The translations under genes and the position numbers were made by a program. From positions 256,501 to 320,500 of the forward strand of contig JAWKHH010000002.1 of assembly GCA_041394945.1 (NCBI GenBank): DNA of 64,000 nucleotides, written 5' to 3'. The notes beneath the pieces were generated by a model that worked only from the letters and a program-made list of their open reading frames with translations, made no database searches and was not told the origin of the DNA. The DNA comes from Bryobacteraceae bacterium (GTDB lineage Bacteria > Acidobacteriota > Terriglobia > Bryobacterales > Bryobacteraceae). This document shows, piece after piece, positions 41,810 through 49,402 of the stretch; position 1 is the stretch's first letter, and every line of letters starts with the position of its first letter.

Positions 41810-43486
41810 CTACCGCCCCAGGATCGTATCCACCATGGCGGCCGTGAAGGCTTGCACGAAAGGCGCGCCGTCGGTGGAGAGATTCTCAGCCGTCATGAAA
41901 TCGTAGTAGAAATCCGGTCGCACGCCGATGTTCTCGATCACCGGCGCTGTGGGGTACTCGCTGGTGACGATGTCACGGGCGCGCACCATGAGGCCGCCCG
42001 TAATCGAGCCCCGAATCTCGGAAAAAGTCGTCAGCGGCACGTTGGTTTCGAAGAGCGCCCCCCCGAGTCCCATGGTGCGCATGCCGAAGATCGCGGCCCG
42101 CCCGTTATCCTGCATGACGGCAGCGAAGGCGTCCGCGGCCGACGCCGAGAGCTCATCGGTCAACACCAGCATCGGCTTGCCATAGGCGAAGACCTCGCCT
42201 GTGCGCAGCCGCAGCGGCTGCACATCGAGCGATAGTGAGCAGATTGGCAGCGGGCCCGTGAGGCCGCGGCTTTCCCGATATGCCGACTCCACCGCGTTGT
42301 AACGCGCCTCGAGCAAATCGATCACATACTTCTCAGCGCCCTGGGCGCGGGCCGAGGTGAGAGAGCGGGAAAGCCCGGCGAGCAGACTCGCCGTCGGACG
42401 CATCTCGATGCCGATGGTGCGGAATTGACGCGGCATGAGCAGCGTCATCAGCAGTTCGGCGTAGCAGGCGTTGCCGCCGGGATTTCGCGTCACGTCCACC
42501 ACGAGTCCGTCGGTGTTGGCCTCGAAGAACGCCACTTCGTTGATGAACTGAGTGACGGCTTCGTCGGTTCCATCGAAATCCCCGATTCGGATGTAGCCGA
42601 TCCGCAGGCCTTGGGATTGGTAGGCGCCGCTGACGAAGACGTCGCCGCGAGTGGTCCCCAGGCGAACGCGGAAGCCCGCTGGAAGGCGGTAGTAGGGAAT
42701 GGGGCTGCCGAAGCCGGAAACGGCCACCGGCCGGTCCGCGGAAAGGCGGAACGTACTCATCCGCTTGAATAGGTCGTCCTGCCCGGCGGCGGCCTGTTTC
42801 GGAGCCTTCGCGGAGAAACGCTGGTCGGGAACGGGCCCGAAGTTCTCCACGGGCGTTCCCCGCTTCACCCATTCCATCTCGAAGTCGCCGATTAGGTCAT
42901 CCTCGAGCAGGATGCTGACCGTTGCCTTGTCGCCGATCCGGTGGGCCGCCGGGAGCAGGCTTTGCGGCCGGAAAGTGATCAGGTCGGCCGCGAAGCGCCG
43001 GTTAGAGCGCGGGTTCGCGGCGAAACTGTACCGGCTGTACTTGTCGAGCAGTTCGCGCACCGGAACGCCGTCCACGGCGATGACTTCGGAACCGATGCCG
43101 AACGGATATCGCGCGGCGGGCAGGCTCCGGCGGTCGATGTCGTCGATGAGCACCTTGCCGTCGTAGACGTCGGTGGCGATGGGGAGGAACGCGACGAAAT
43201 CCGACTGCAGGAACGGCTGCACGTGGCCGTCCTCGAGCGTGGCGGCGAACTCGTAGATCAAGTCGCCGAACTCGAGGTCGGTCTTAGCCGCGCGGACACG
43301 CTCACTCCAGGCGCGGATGTCAAAAAGATCGACGCCGAACAATTGCTGCTTCCACTCGAGCGGGGCGTAGTTCTTGGCGAACAACGTCGCCATTTGCTGA
43401 AAATCGTGAATTTTCTGATCCGCGGTGAGTTGCGCCCAAAGCGGCAGCGCAAGGACACCGGCGGCGGCACAAAGAAAAAAGCGCAA
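41810..43486 (-). CDS. S41-like (tail-specific/tricorn core) secreted peptidase
   Basis: 558 residues with a signal peptide (RFFLCAAAGVLALPLWAQ). The N-terminal helical domain (about 20-105, ending LEDGHVQPFL) and a divergent PDZ-like segment (GSEVIAVDGVPVRELL) precede the peptidase core: GYIRIGDFDGTDEAVTQFINEV, GLVVDVTRNPGGNACYAELLM and LTDELSASAADAFAAVMQDNGRAAIFGMRTMG. The nucleophile Ser is in SASAADAF, but the Lys of CtpA-type enzymes (T-F-G-K-G) is replaced (TMGLGG), so it would rely on a tricorn-like His/Glu or may be inactive. Divergent from ruvA, 64 bases between starts. Confidence 0.82.
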   Translation of the reverse strand: MRFFLCAAAGVLALPLWAQLTADQKIHDFQQMATLFAKNYAPLEWKQQLFGVDLFDIRAWSERVRAAKTDLEFGDLIYEFAATLEDGHVQPFLQSDFVAFLPIATDVYDGKVLIDDIDRRSLPAARYPFGIGSEVIAVDGVPVRELLDKYSRYSFAANPRSNRRFAADLITFRPQSLLPAAHRIGDKATVSILLEDDLIGDFEMEWVKRGTPVENFGPVPDQRFSAKAPKQAAAGQDDLFKRMSTFRLSADRPVAVSGFGSPIPYYRLPAGFRVRLGTTRGDVFVSGAYQSQGLRIGYIRIGDFDGTDEAVTQFINEVAFFEANTDGLVVDVTRNPGGNACYAELLMTLLMPRQFRTIGIEMRPTASLLAGLSRSLTSARAQGAEKYVIDLLEARYNAVESAYRESRGLTGPLPICSLSLDVQPLRLRTGEVFAYGKPMLVLTDELSASAADAFAAVMQDNGRAAIFGMRTMGLGGALFETNVPLTTFSEIRGSITGGLMVRARDIVTSEYPTAPVIENIGVRPDFYYDFMTAENLSTDGAPFVQAFTAAMVDTILGR

Positions 43487-43550
43487 GCAACCTCCTACCG
43501 TTCACCAGCATACCCGATCACTCGCATCCGGCCGTGCTACAACAGCAAGG

Positions 43551-44153
43551 ATGATCGCCCATCTGCGCGGCACGGTGCTCGAAAAACATCCCAACCAGGT
43601 GATTGTCGAGGCCGGCGGGGTCGGTTACGACGTCGCGATTCCAATTTCCACGTACTCGTCGCTGCCCGAGGCCGGCCAGCCCGCATCGCTGCGCATTCAC
43701 ACCGTCGTTCGAGAAGACGCCATTCTCCTTTTCGGCTTCGCCTCCGCCGAAGAAAAGCGCATTTTCGAACGCCTGATCTCCGTGTCGGGCGTGGGTCCGA
43801 AGGTCGCCATCACGATCCTCAGCGGCCTGGCCGCGGCCGACCTTGTTGCCGCTATCCGTGGGGCCCAGGTGGATCGTCTCGTTCGGATCCCAGGCATCGG
43901 CAAGAAGACCGCCGAACGGCTGGTGGTGGAACTGCGCGACAAGCTCGATGGCATCGGAGCCCCCGCCGCCGCGGCGCCGTTGGCGCTGGCTGGCGCGCTC
44001 TCGGCCATGGATCAGGACGTCGTCTCCGCGCTTGTCAACCTCGGCGCCCAGCGCGCGCAGGCGGAATCGGCGCTGCGTAAGGCGCAGGGCTCCGGCATCG
44101 CGGAGGGGGACTTCGAAGCGCTGTTCCGCAAGGCGATGGAGTTTCTCCGCTAG
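43551..44153 (+). CDS. ruvA: Holliday junction helicase subunit RuvA
   Basis: 200 residues from ATG 43551 (AAGG just upstream). Domain I starts MIAHLRGTVLEKHPNQVIVEAGGVGYDVAIP; domain II has the two helix-hairpin-helix motifs (LISVSGVGPKVAITILSGL and LVRIPGIGKKTAERLVVELRDKL); domain III (DVVSALVNLGAQRAQAESALRKA) contacts RuvB. It binds four-way junctions as a tetramer and loads RuvB. The ruvB gene follows after 29 bases; ruvC is not in the window. Confidence 0.97.
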   Translation: MIAHLRGTVLEKHPNQVIVEAGGVGYDVAIPISTYSSLPEAGQPASLRIHTVVREDAILLFGFASAEEKRIFERLISVSGVGPKVAITILSGLAAADLVAAIRGAQVDRLVRIPGIGKKTAERLVVELRDKLDGIGAPAAAAPLALAGALSAMDQDVVSALVNLGAQRAQAESALRKAQGSGIAEGDFEALFRKAMEFLR

Positions 44154-44182
44154 GCTCGCCCGCGCGTTACCCTGAATAGAAA

Positions 44183-45211
44183 ATGCGTGAACAGGGCATC
44201 GTGTCGGCCGCCGCGCTCGAAGGCGAAAAGCAATTCGAGGCCGCGCTCCGCCCGACGCGCCTTGCGGAGTTCACCGGCCAGCCCAAGGTCAAGGAGATTC
44301 TCTCCATCGCGATCGAGGCCGCCCGCGCCCGGGGCGAGGCGCTCGATCACGTGCTGCTGCACGGCCCGCCCGGCCTCGGCAAGACCACGCTCGCCAGCAT
44401 CGTCGCGCATGAGATGGGTGTCGCCTTCGACCAGACCTCCGGTCCCATCCTGCAGAAGAAGCTCGATCTCACGGGTATCCTCTCCAACATCCGCGAGCAC
44501 CAGGTCTTTTTCATCGACGAAGTGCATCGCCTGATGCCCGATGTCGAGGAGATGCTGTACTCGGCGCTCGAGGACTACCGCGTGGATATCGTCATCGGAG
44601 CCGGCCCCGGCGCTCGTACGCATTCGCTGCCGATACCGCGGTTCACCGCCGTCGCCGCCACCACCCGCCAGGGCTTGGTTAGCGCCCCGATGCGGGCGCG
44701 CTTCGGCCTCGTGCTGCGCCTCAATCACTACAGCGTGGAAGAAATGGCCGGTATCGTCGCGCGGTCCGCGTCGCTGCTTGAAGTCACAATTGACGAGGAA
44801 GGCGCCGCCGAGATCGCCCGCCGCAGCCGCGGCACGCCGCGTATCGCCAACCGCCTCCTGCGCCGCGTCCGCGACTATGCGCAGGTGCGGGCCGACGGCC
44901 ACATCGACGCCGGCGTCGCGCGGGACGCTCTGGATCTGCTCGAAGTCGATCGCTACGGCCTCGACGAGACGGACCGCAAGATCATGCTCACGTTGCTCGC
45001 CAACTACCGCGGAGGTCCGGTCGGACTCAATACCATGGCCGCCGCCATCGACGAACAGTCCGACACGATCGAAGAGGTCTACGAGCCCTACCTCATCCAA
45101 CTGGGCTTCCTCGAACGGACTCCCCGCGGCCGCGTAGCCACGGAGAGAGCCTGGGATTACTTCGGCGTCCCCCGCCGTGGCGCCACGAACGGCCAGCAGC
45201 TCTTGTTTTGA
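44183..45211 (+). CDS. ruvB: Holliday junction branch-migration ATPase RuvB
   Basis: 342 residues. Characteristic sequence: LRPTRLAEFTGQPKVKEIL, Walker A GPPGLGKTTLA, Walker B FIDEVHRL, sensor 1 in AVAATTR, Arg finger region RARFGLVLRL and the C-terminal winged helix (GGPVGLNTMAAAIDEQSDTIEEVYEPYLIQLGFLERTPRGRVAT). It drives branch migration with RuvA. It sits in the order ruvA-ruvB-folK-epimerase, with four bases between its stop and the folK start. Confidence 0.97.
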   Translation: MREQGIVSAAALEGEKQFEAALRPTRLAEFTGQPKVKEILSIAIEAARARGEALDHVLLHGPPGLGKTTLASIVAHEMGVAFDQTSGPILQKKLDLTGILSNIREHQVFFIDEVHRLMPDVEEMLYSALEDYRVDIVIGAGPGARTHSLPIPRFTAVAATTRQGLVSAPMRARFGLVLRLNHYSVEEMAGIVARSASLLEVTIDEEGAAEIARRSRGTPRIANRLLRRVRDYAQVRADGHIDAGVARDALDLLEVDRYGLDETDRKIMLTLLANYRGGPVGLNTMAAAIDEQSDTIEEVYEPYLIQLGFLERTPRGRVATERAWDYFGVPRRGATNGQQLLF

Positions 45212-45215
45212 ACCA

Positions 45216-45698
45216 ATGAAGACGGTATATCTTTCGCTCGGGTCCAACCTCGACGACCGCCAGTCGCAGATCGAGACCGCGCTCACGCGTCTCGCACACC
45301 CACGGCTCCGCGTCACCCGCCGTTCCTCCTGCTACGAAACCGAACCGCGCGACCTCGTGCGCCAGCCGTGGTTCCTCAACATCGCCGTAGAGGCTGAAAC
45401 CACCTTTTTCCCGATGATGCTGTTGAATCACATCGCGCAGGTTGAGCGCGAGATGGGACGCCGCCGTACGGTGGCCAAAGGGCCGCGCCTGATCGACATC
45501 GACATCCTTCTCTACGGCAAGTTCGTCGTGTCGAGTCCGAAACTCACCATTCCCCATGAGCGGCTTCACGAGCGGCGGTTCGTGCTCGAGCCGCTCGCCG
45601 AACTCGCCCCGGACCTGCGGCATCCGGTGTTCCGAAAGAGCGTCCGCGAGATGCTGGCCACGGTGAAGGATCAACAGGTACGAAAGGTAGAACGATGA
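45216..45698 (+). CDS. folK: 6-hydroxymethyl-7,8-dihydropterin pyrophosphokinase (HPPK)
   Basis: 160 residues from ATG 45216. The HPPK signature is complete: VYLSLGSNLDDRQSQIETAL, SSCYETEP, QPWFLNIAVEAET, LLNHIAQVEREMGR and GPRLIDIDILLYG followed by LTIPHERLHERRFVLEPLAEL. It transfers pyrophosphate from ATP to the pterin in folate synthesis. It has no fused FolB or FolP domain. The stop overlaps the start of the following gene (ATGA). Confidence 0.97.
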   Translation: MKTVYLSLGSNLDDRQSQIETALTRLAHPRLRVTRRSSCYETEPRDLVRQPWFLNIAVEAETTFFPMMLLNHIAQVEREMGRRRTVAKGPRLIDIDILLYGKFVVSSPKLTIPHERLHERRFVLEPLAELAPDLRHPVFRKSVREMLATVKDQQVRKVER

Positions 45699-46573
45699 TT
45701 CCCCTGCTGCTGGCTCAGTTCCTCTATCTCGAAGCCGGTAACCTCAAAGCGACGATCAATCCGGAAAAGGGCGCCGAGATGGCCAGCCTCCAGGTGAAGC
45801 ATCGCGGCGGGTGGGTGGAGACGCTCTATCGCGCGATGGATTATTCCGGCAAACCGGGCTGGTCCGGCAAGGCGCCGTGGCTGTGGCCCGCCACCGGCAA
45901 AGGCGAACCCGTTCCGTTCCACGGCTTCGCCCGAGATCTTCCCTGGAAGGTGGTCTCGTCGGCCCGCACCGAAGCCGTGCTCGAACTCGCCGATTCCCCC
46001 GAAACCCGCCTCCGCAACTTTCCGTTCGGGTTCCGTCTCCAGGCTGCCTACAGCCTCGTCAGCGGCACGCTTACGATGACCCTGCGCGTCACGGCCGCCA
46101 AAACCAACACGGAGCCGATGCCGTTCACCGCCGGCAACCACATTACCTTTGTGACGCCGCTGGTGAAAGGCTCCGATCCGCTCGCGATGAAGTTCACTTC
46201 GCCCTCTTCCATCGAGTGGATGAAAGACGGCGGCAGCCCCAACGGACGCCAGCGCCCGCGCTCCTTCGATGCCGTCCCGCTCGGCGCGCTCGAACGCGAC
46301 TCGGCGATCTCCCTCGGCGGTTACCATGGCGACCCCTACATGCTCCTCGAAGATCCCGGCGGCATCTCGATTCGCATTTCTCACAAAGCCACCTCCGCGC
46401 CCGCCGAGCCGCTGGTGCGCTTCAACGTGTGGGGCGACGCCGCCAAGGGATACTTCAGCCCGGAGCCATGGGTCGGACTGCAGGACTCGCGCATGCTCAA
46501 TCAGGGGCTCACACGGTTGAATCCGGGCGAAACCTGGGAGTGGACGACGGCGATAGACGTTACCGCGCGCTAG
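45695..46573 (+). CDS. Aldose 1-epimerase-like (galactose mutarotase-fold) protein
   Basis: 292 residues. The N-terminus MIPLLLAQFLYLEAG is mildly hydrophobic and may be a short export signal. The fold is of the mutarotase family (LKATINPEKGAEMASLQVKHRGGW, VPFHGFARDLPWKV, FTAGNHITF, GGYHGDPYMLLEDP, WVGLQDSRMLNQGLTRLNPGETWEWT), with His in FHGFAR and an Asp/Glu-bearing C-terminal strand as candidate catalytic residues. Substrate unknown. ATGA overlap with folK indicates translational coupling, although the pathways are unrelated. Confidence 0.82.
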   Translation: MIPLLLAQFLYLEAGNLKATINPEKGAEMASLQVKHRGGWVETLYRAMDYSGKPGWSGKAPWLWPATGKGEPVPFHGFARDLPWKVVSSARTEAVLELADSPETRLRNFPFGFRLQAAYSLVSGTLTMTLRVTAAKTNTEPMPFTAGNHITFVTPLVKGSDPLAMKFTSPSSIEWMKDGGSPNGRQRPRSFDAVPLGALERDSAISLGGYHGDPYMLLEDPGGISIRISHKATSAPAEPLVRFNVWGDAAKGYFSPEPWVGLQDSRMLNQGLTRLNPGETWEWTTAIDVTAR

Positions 46574-46579
46574 GGCCTG

Positions 46580-47530
46580 CTACGGAACCGCGTACCCGGA
46601 CCGCGCCCGCACCTCCGCCCCGGGGCGCCGCTTTCGCGCACCCTCGGACAGCTCAATCCGGATCCGGCGCATTCGCCCGCTCTCGGCATCCTCCGGCGCC
46701 TTAAAGTGCAGGCTATAGCGGAGCCGGATGCTCTCGAGCATCTGCTGGAACGTCTCTCCCGCCCGTTGCGCGCGCAGCACCTCGCCCCCGGTCTCTCGCG
46801 CCAACCGAAACACGTCTGAAGGTGAGAAGTCCGGATTCGTGTATCCCTTTCGCTCCGCCGGCGGCTTAGCCTTCGGTGTGACAATCGCATTCACCACCGT
46901 GTCCGCCTGGAACAGGGCCCGCAGCGTCATGTCCGTACCCACGCGATAGTTCAACCCTTCGTTGTCGGTGAGGATCACAATCGCCCGCCGGCCCGGCTTG
47001 TTGTCCACCGCCCTGCCGATGTAGCCGGCCGCGTCGATCAGCGCCGAATGGATCGCCGTCCCGGCGCTGAGCCCTTTCTCCCGCGACGCTCCGCCGATCG
47101 CCTCCGCCGCCGCGTCCAGGTCCACCGTGAACTCCTGGGCCACCCTGGTGTCGCGCGCGAAGAAGATCACCGCCACGTGATCCTCCGGCCCCAGCACCCG
47201 CAGCGCCTTCCGCGCCACCGCCGCCATGTCTTCCACGTACCGCTTCATGCTGCCGCTCACGTCGAGCACGAGCGCGATCCACAACGGCTCGGAGTCCCGC
47301 CCGAAGTACTCCACGGGCCGCTCCACGCCTTCGTCGAACACCACGAAATCCTCACGCGTGAGATCGCTCACCGTGCGTCTGCCGTCCACCACCTGCGCAT
47401 CCACGCGGACGTAGTTCACGCCTGTGCGAAACACGGGGGCGTCGCCCGCCCCCTCCGCGGACGGCGGAGGTTGCTGTGCGCCCGCCGCAAACGCGAAGAT
47501 GATGAGAAGCGCTGTCGCGGCTTTACCCAT
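46580..47530 (-). CDS. VWFA-related exported protein (acidobacterial TIGR03436 type)
   Basis: 316 residues from ATG 47530 with a signal peptide (KAATALLIIFAFAAGAQQ). After a short N-terminal beta segment (VNYVRVDAQVVDGRRTVSDLTREDFVVFDEGVERPVEYF) comes a von Willebrand A domain with the MIDAS motif DVSGSMKRYVE and later TDNEGLNY, typical of the acidobacterial VWFA-related family. Likely periplasmic or surface-bound. Its start codon overlaps the divergent selB start by two bases (CATG), so the two genes have no intergenic DNA; further ATGs at 47539 and 47563 would overlap selB even more. Confidence 0.9.
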   Translation of the reverse strand: MGKAATALLIIFAFAAGAQQPPPSAEGAGDAPVFRTGVNYVRVDAQVVDGRRTVSDLTREDFVVFDEGVERPVEYFGRDSEPLWIALVLDVSGSMKRYVEDMAAVARKALRVLGPEDHVAVIFFARDTRVAQEFTVDLDAAAEAIGGASREKGLSAGTAIHSALIDAAGYIGRAVDNKPGRRAIVILTDNEGLNYRVGTDMTLRALFQADTVVNAIVTPKAKPPAERKGYTNPDFSPSDVFRLARETGGEVLRAQRAGETFQQMLESIRLRYSLHFKAPEDAESGRMRRIRIELSEGARKRRPGAEVRARSGYAVP

Positions 47531-49397
47531 GATCAACATTATTGTAGGTACGGCGGGACACATCGATCATGGCAAGACCGCGCTGGTCCGCGCGCTTACC
47601 GGCATCGAAACCGATCGCCTCGAAGAAGAAAAGCGGCGGGGCATCTCGATCGATCTCGGTTTCGCCTGGCTCGATCTTGCCGAAGGCGTCCGCGCCGGCT
47701 TCGTCGACGTGCCCGGCCACGAGCGGTTCGTGAAGAACATGCTCGCCGGCGCCGGCGGCATCGACCTCGTGGTGCTCGTGATCGCCGCCGACGAGTCGAT
47801 CAAGCCGCAAACCCGCGAACACTTCGAGATCTGCCGTCTGCTCGGCATTCAGGCCGGCATCGTCGCGATTACAAAGTCCGACCTGGTCGACCCGGATCTG
47901 GTCGAACTCGTGAAGCTCGAAGCCGCCGAATTCGTCGCGGGTTCATTCCTTGAGGACGCGCCGATTCTTGCCGTCAGCGCGCGCACCGGCGAAGGCGTCG
48001 GCGAACTGAAAGCCGCGCTGGAGCAACTGGCCCGCAAGGTTCGCGCGAAGAGCGCCGCGGGGTATCTCCGCCTGCCTGTCGACCGCGCGTTTTCGGTTAA
48101 GGGGTTCGGCACGGTTGTCACTGGCACTCTCGTCTCCGGCGCGCTCGCCGTGGACCAGGAGGCCGAAGCGGTGGAGCGCGGCCTCCGCTTCCGCGTCCGT
48201 GGCATTCAAGTCCACGGCGAAAGCGTCGCCCGCGCCACAGCCGGGCAGCGTACTGCAGTGAACGTTGCCGGTGTGGACGCCGGCGACCTCCATCGCGGCT
48301 TAACCATCGCCGAGGCTGGCCGCTTTCAACCCGTCTCGGTGATCGACGCCGAGTTTGACCTGTTGCCCACCGCGAAACCTCTCAAGCATCGCGCCCCTGT
48401 GCACTTCCACGCCGGAACCGCCGAGACCATCGCCGAAGTCCGTTTGCTCGGGCGAGCCTCCCTGCTCGAACCCGGCAGCCGCGGCCTCGCTCGTCTTTTT
48501 CTTCGCGACCCGCTGTTGCTTCTCCCCGGCGACCGGTTCATCGCCCGCATGTTCTCCCCCGTGGTGACCATCGGCGGCGGCCGAGTGATCGACGCCGATC
48601 CTCCACGCCTCACCGGCAACGCCACTTTGGAGCGCGCCCGCGGACTGGCCGCCGCAAGCCCCGCCGAACGCGTGGCGATCCTGGTCCGCAACAGCGCGGG
48701 AGGCGCCAGCATTGCCGAACTGGTGCGCCGCACCGGCAACGCCGAAGCCGCCCTTGAGGAGATCGCGCGAGAAGGCCCGTTTGTGTACCTGCCGCCGCCG
48801 GCATCGTGGGTGGTGGATAAACAGTGGCTCGACTCCACGGTGCGCCGTCTTCATGAGGTCGCCGCGGCCTTTCATCGCGCCAATCCGCTTCTTCCGGGGA
48901 TTCCCAAGGAGGAGGTCAGGTCTCGCGAGTTGGGCGGCGCGCCGGATTTCCTCTTCGACGCAGTGCTGGCGCGATCAAGAACGGTCATCGCCGACGGCGA
49001 AGTGCTCCGTCTGGTGTCGCACAAGCTTCACCTCAAGGAGGACGAAGAGGCAGCGCTCGGCCGTATCGAGGCTGCGTTCGCCCGTGCCGGGCTCACAGTG
49101 CCTCCGCTCGTGGAAGTGCTCGCCTCGAGCGGCGTCGACCCCACTCGCGCCCGCACGCTGCTCCAGATCCTGTTCCGGAAAAGCCGCCTGGTGAAAGTGA
49201 GCGAGGATCTCGTCTTTCACCCGGAAGCGATCGCCGCGCTCAAGGTGTTGATCGCCGAGCACAAAGGAGAACGCTTTGCCGTACCGGCGTTCAAGGATTG
49301 GACCGGCATCAGCCGTAAGTACGCAATCCCGTTGCTTGAGTTCCTCGATCGCGAACGCGTCACCCGGCGCGAAGGCGATCAGCGCGTCGTGCTGTAG
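47529..49397 (+). CDS. selB: Selenocysteine-specific elongation factor SelB
   Basis: 622 residues. ATG 47529 (MINIIVGTAGHIDHGKTALVRALTGIETDRLEEEKRRGISIDLGFAWLDL is the family N-terminus, given here in part). G-motifs: GTAGHIDHGKT, DVPGHERF, ITKSD. Domains II and III follow (FSVKGFGTVVTGTLVSG; FIARMFSPVVTIGGGRVIDADPP), then the four-winged-helix C-terminal region that binds the SECIS hairpin, ending FKDWTGISRKYAIPLLEFLDRERVTRREGDQRVVL-type sequence (shown shortened: RKYAIPLLEFLDRERVTRR). It carries Sec-tRNA to UGA codons with a SECIS. selA, selC and selD are not in this window. Its presence supports the recoded UGA at 24602. Confidence 0.96.
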   Translation: MINIIVGTAGHIDHGKTALVRALTGIETDRLEEEKRRGISIDLGFAWLDLAEGVRAGFVDVPGHERFVKNMLAGAGGIDLVVLVIAADESIKPQTREHFEICRLLGIQAGIVAITKSDLVDPDLVELVKLEAAEFVAGSFLEDAPILAVSARTGEGVGELKAALEQLARKVRAKSAAGYLRLPVDRAFSVKGFGTVVTGTLVSGALAVDQEAEAVERGLRFRVRGIQVHGESVARATAGQRTAVNVAGVDAGDLHRGLTIAEAGRFQPVSVIDAEFDLLPTAKPLKHRAPVHFHAGTAETIAEVRLLGRASLLEPGSRGLARLFLRDPLLLLPGDRFIARMFSPVVTIGGGRVIDADPPRLTGNATLERARGLAAASPAERVAILVRNSAGGASIAELVRRTGNAEAALEEIAREGPFVYLPPPASWVVDKQWLDSTVRRLHEVAAAFHRANPLLPGIPKEEVRSRELGGAPDFLFDAVLARSRTVIADGEVLRLVSHKLHLKEDEEAALGRIEAAFARAGLTVPPLVEVLASSGVDPTRARTLLQILFRKSRLVKVSEDLVFHPEAIAALKVLIAEHKGERFAVPAFKDWTGISRKYAIPLLEFLDRERVTRREGDQRVVL

Positions 49398-49402
49398 CGG
49401 CG

